From: Ottelia alismoides
Lineage: Eukaryota; Streptophyta; Magnoliopsida; Alismatales; Hydrocharitaceae
Direction of reading: 5' to 3'
Assembly (NCBI GenBank): GCA_037367405.1
Contig: JAZKJV010006933.1
Coordinates: 1 to 64,000 of the forward strand
DNA: 64,000 bases
Shown one piece after another: positions 61,872 through 64,000 of this stretch (the stretch's first letter is position 1; each line of letters starts with the position of its first letter). The position numbers were made by a program, and so were the translations under genes. The notes beneath the pieces were generated by a model, which made no database searches, was not told the origin of the DNA, and worked only from the letters and a program-made list of their open reading frames with translations.

Positions 61872-64000
61872 AATGGGTACAAATCTTGGCTGAGGTGTAG
61901 GTGGTGGTGATGGAGGAGGAGGAGGTGATGGAGAAGGTGATGGTTGCTCAGTTTCAAGTGGTGGAAGAGATGGAGGTGGAGGAACAACAATATCTTCTTT
62001 ATAGGTATTGGATAACCTATTACCTGTAGGAGAGAAGTACATAATAGATTCAAAGAAAGTAATATCAGCGCTTACATAATATCTCCTACTGGCCGGATCA
62101 AAACATTGATACCCTTTTTTAGTACGAGAGTATCCAACAAACACACATTTGATAGCTCGCGGTGAGAGCTTATCACGATCAGGGATAAAATTTTACACGA
62201 AGGTCACATATCCAAAGACTCGAGGTGTAAGCGAGAATATGTCCTTCTCGGGAAACGCAATCAAGAAGGGAACCTTTTCTCCTAGAACAGTAGACGGCAT
62301 ACGATTCACCAGGTAGCAAGCGGTGAGAACAACATCCCCTCAAAAAGAGTGAGGGGCACGACTTTGAATCAACAATGTTCGTGTGACATCAAGGAGCGAT
62401 GTTTGCGTTCTGCCACACCATTTTATTGCAAAGTATAGCTACACGAAGTTTGATGAATAATGCCATGGGAAATAAGAAAGTTAGACAAATGTAAAGTTGA
62501 AAATTCCAAAGCATTATCCGTGGGAATGACTTTGACATTGGCAGAGAAGACATTATTAACTTCAAGAATAAATTTTCTTATAATAGCACCATCTTCGGCC
62601 TTTTGTTTCAATAAGAAGACCCAAGACAATCTGGAATAATCATCCACATCAACCATATAATAACGACGTCCCTGAAGATCAGGGACACGACTTGGACCCC
62701 AAATATCAAAATGAAATAGTTCAAAAGAACGACTACTATGACGACTCGGATAACTCGAAAACGAAGACCGATGGTGTTTCCCAAGCTGTCAGGCTTCACA
62801 ATCCAACACAGAACGGGTAGAGATCTGTGGCAGGACATGGCACATCTTCTGAAGAAGATGACCAGATCGTAGATGCTAAAGAAATGGAGAAAGTGATCCA
62901 GATGGAATAGTAGCGAGCCCAACACATGATGGAATAGCAAGCCTATACAAGCCTCTCTTCTCACGACCATGTCCAATCACCCTGCCAGTCAGTATGTCCT
63001 GAAACACAAAAGAAGACGGGTCAAAGATGGCACGACAATGTAAATCTTTTATAAGCTGACTAATGGACAACAGGTTCATCTGAAAGTCAGGACCATATAA
63101 GACATTCTGAAGACTTAAGGAAGGTGTTAGAGTAATCTCCCCCTGACCGACAATGGGTAATCGAACCCCATTGGCAATTACAACAGATCTGCCAGGTGTA
63201 AGTGCTCTGTAGGTAGAAAACTGCATTCTATCGCCAAACATATGATGGAAAGCCCCGGAGTCCATAATCCAATCTGTCAAGTCTATGCAAGCAGTACTGG
63301 TAAGTACATAATGAGTACTGATGTGCTGGAGGACGCTCTGGCAGAAGCGGCAGCATCTGTGGAACCTGGTGACGGAGGTGCAGGAGTAGTCATCATCTCC
63401 GAAGTCTGGAGACAATATCGTCAAATCGAGTGTCTGGGATAGGCGTAGATGGAGCACCAGTCTATTCAGCAATACGTGCAGAGGCAGGAAAACCATGCTT
63501 GTGAAAGCATGTTTCCTCAGAATGGCCTGGACGGTGACAATGAGCACAAGGACCACGATGTCTGCCTCCCCCTCGACCACCAGGTTCACGACCCCGAAAG
63601 GGGGATGATCCTCCTTTGCCTCGAATAGCAGCCATAACAGAAGGAGTAGGCTGTGCTGTAGACGCCGATGCATTCGTAATTCTACTCAATCGCTTATAGA
63701 TCTCCTCCATAGGTGGGATGGTCTCGCCAATCAGAAGTTGAGTACGTGCTGCATCATACTCAGGGTCAAGGGTGGACAGAAAAACTCTCGTCATCGTGGC
63801 ATTTCTATATGCATGCTGTTGTTCCGTACTGGTTGTGATTGGCATGAAGCTATGCAATCTCTCAAACATGGCCCGCAGATGAGAGAAATGGACATAAAGT
63901 GGTCTCCCATTCTGTTTGGTGGAGAAAATGTCTAATTGCAACTGAAGTATCTTTGCTTTCATTCTTCGACTGCCCATATGTAGCCGCCAGTATGTCCCAC
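61872..64000 (-). mobile_element. copia-4, right part (gag to integrase), runs out of the window
   Basis: Continues copia-4 from the proline-rich spacer (PRFVPIV next to the TAAAC site) back through integrase, protease and gag. The gag start, leader and 5' LTR lie beyond 64000. Confidence 0.92.
61872..64000 (-). pseudogene. copia-4 gag-PR-IN, frameshifted
   Basis: From 63977: Gag (LQLDIFSTKQNGRPLYVHFS, LRAMFERLHSFMPITTSTEQ), CCHC knuckle CAHCHRPGHSEETC (63500-63545), protease WIMDSGAFHHMFGD (63220-63270; the family has GATHHLC), GAG-pre-integrase remnants, and integrase VDVDDYSRLSWVFLLKQKAE (62590-62650) with IPTDNALEF. Then FVGYSRTKKGYQCFDP and the spacer. Frame changes near 63450, 62880, 62660 and 62150. 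Its gag and integrase are more diverged from copia-3 than those of copia-5. Confidence 0.88.

Noticed and set aside
1..64000. tRNA, rRNA or bacterial-type operon
   Set aside because: The TGGTATCAGAGC words are primer sites complementary to tRNA, not tRNA genes; no rRNA, Shine-Dalgarno-led gene clusters or other prokaryotic signals were seen.

Overview
This is nuclear DNA of a flowering plant: an interior piece of one split host gene whose introns are packed with transposable elements. The evidence is three exons with canonical splice sites and plant-type coding content. Every other coding signal is plant-type TE: Ty1/copia, L1-type and RTE-type LINEs, and Mutator-like elements (MULEs) with mudrA and plant-mobile-domain genes. 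There are no prokaryotic features. The species cannot be named; the very large introns suggest a TE-rich genome, possibly a monocot, which is inference only.

Host gene: three plus-strand exons at 14841-14915, 23026-23134 and 53028-53137 join in phase (75+109+110 nt, 98 codons). They read as the central part of the mitochondrial D-lactate dehydrogenase (FAD-linked oxidase, GlcD-type) of plants. The introns between them are 8,110 bp and 29,893 bp, and the intron after the third exon runs at least 10.8 kb to the window end. No other exon of this gene was recognised.

Layout. 1-4341: an L1-type LINE (LINE A, minus) abutting a decayed copia element (copia-1, plus). 5160-8100: two related copia-like elements without a recognisable pol (family N). 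8620-14067: a LINE ORF1 fragment adjoining copia-2, which has 155-bp LTRs and a 5-bp TSD. 14841: exon. 15421-20190: RTE fragment, a second N element carrying a 1.1-kb insertion, and a decayed MULE. 20793-22580: solo LTR and LINE E. 23026: exon. 23230-27010: copia fragment, LINE D carrying an internally deleted LTR element, RTE fragment. 27776-27955: GATATC-rich self-complementary block. 28016-33151: a MULE with transposase and plant-mobile-domain gene and unusual palindrome-bearing terminal repeats. 34294-34566: a stray ABC-transporter (ABCC) exon. 35680-47775: a three-level nest, copia-6 split by LINE B, which is split by copia-3. 47776-49918: RTE element split by LINE C. 50755-52792: N element and a hAT-like element. 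53028: exon. 53495-64000: solo LTR, RTE tail, and copia-4 split by copia-5, running out of the window.

The most notable element is copia-3 (39757-44791). Its LTRs look identical, its 5-bp target duplication is perfect, and it has one uninterrupted 1,407-codon gag-pol frame with every expected motif, so it is a candidate for a recently active autonomous element. Its removal leaves the surrounding LINE ORF2 in frame. LINE B in turn has a 16-bp target duplication in copia-6. The order copia-6, then LINE B, then copia-3 is therefore certain from the sequence. The most unusual structure is the MULE terminal repeat, built of repeated 22-23-bp palindromes.
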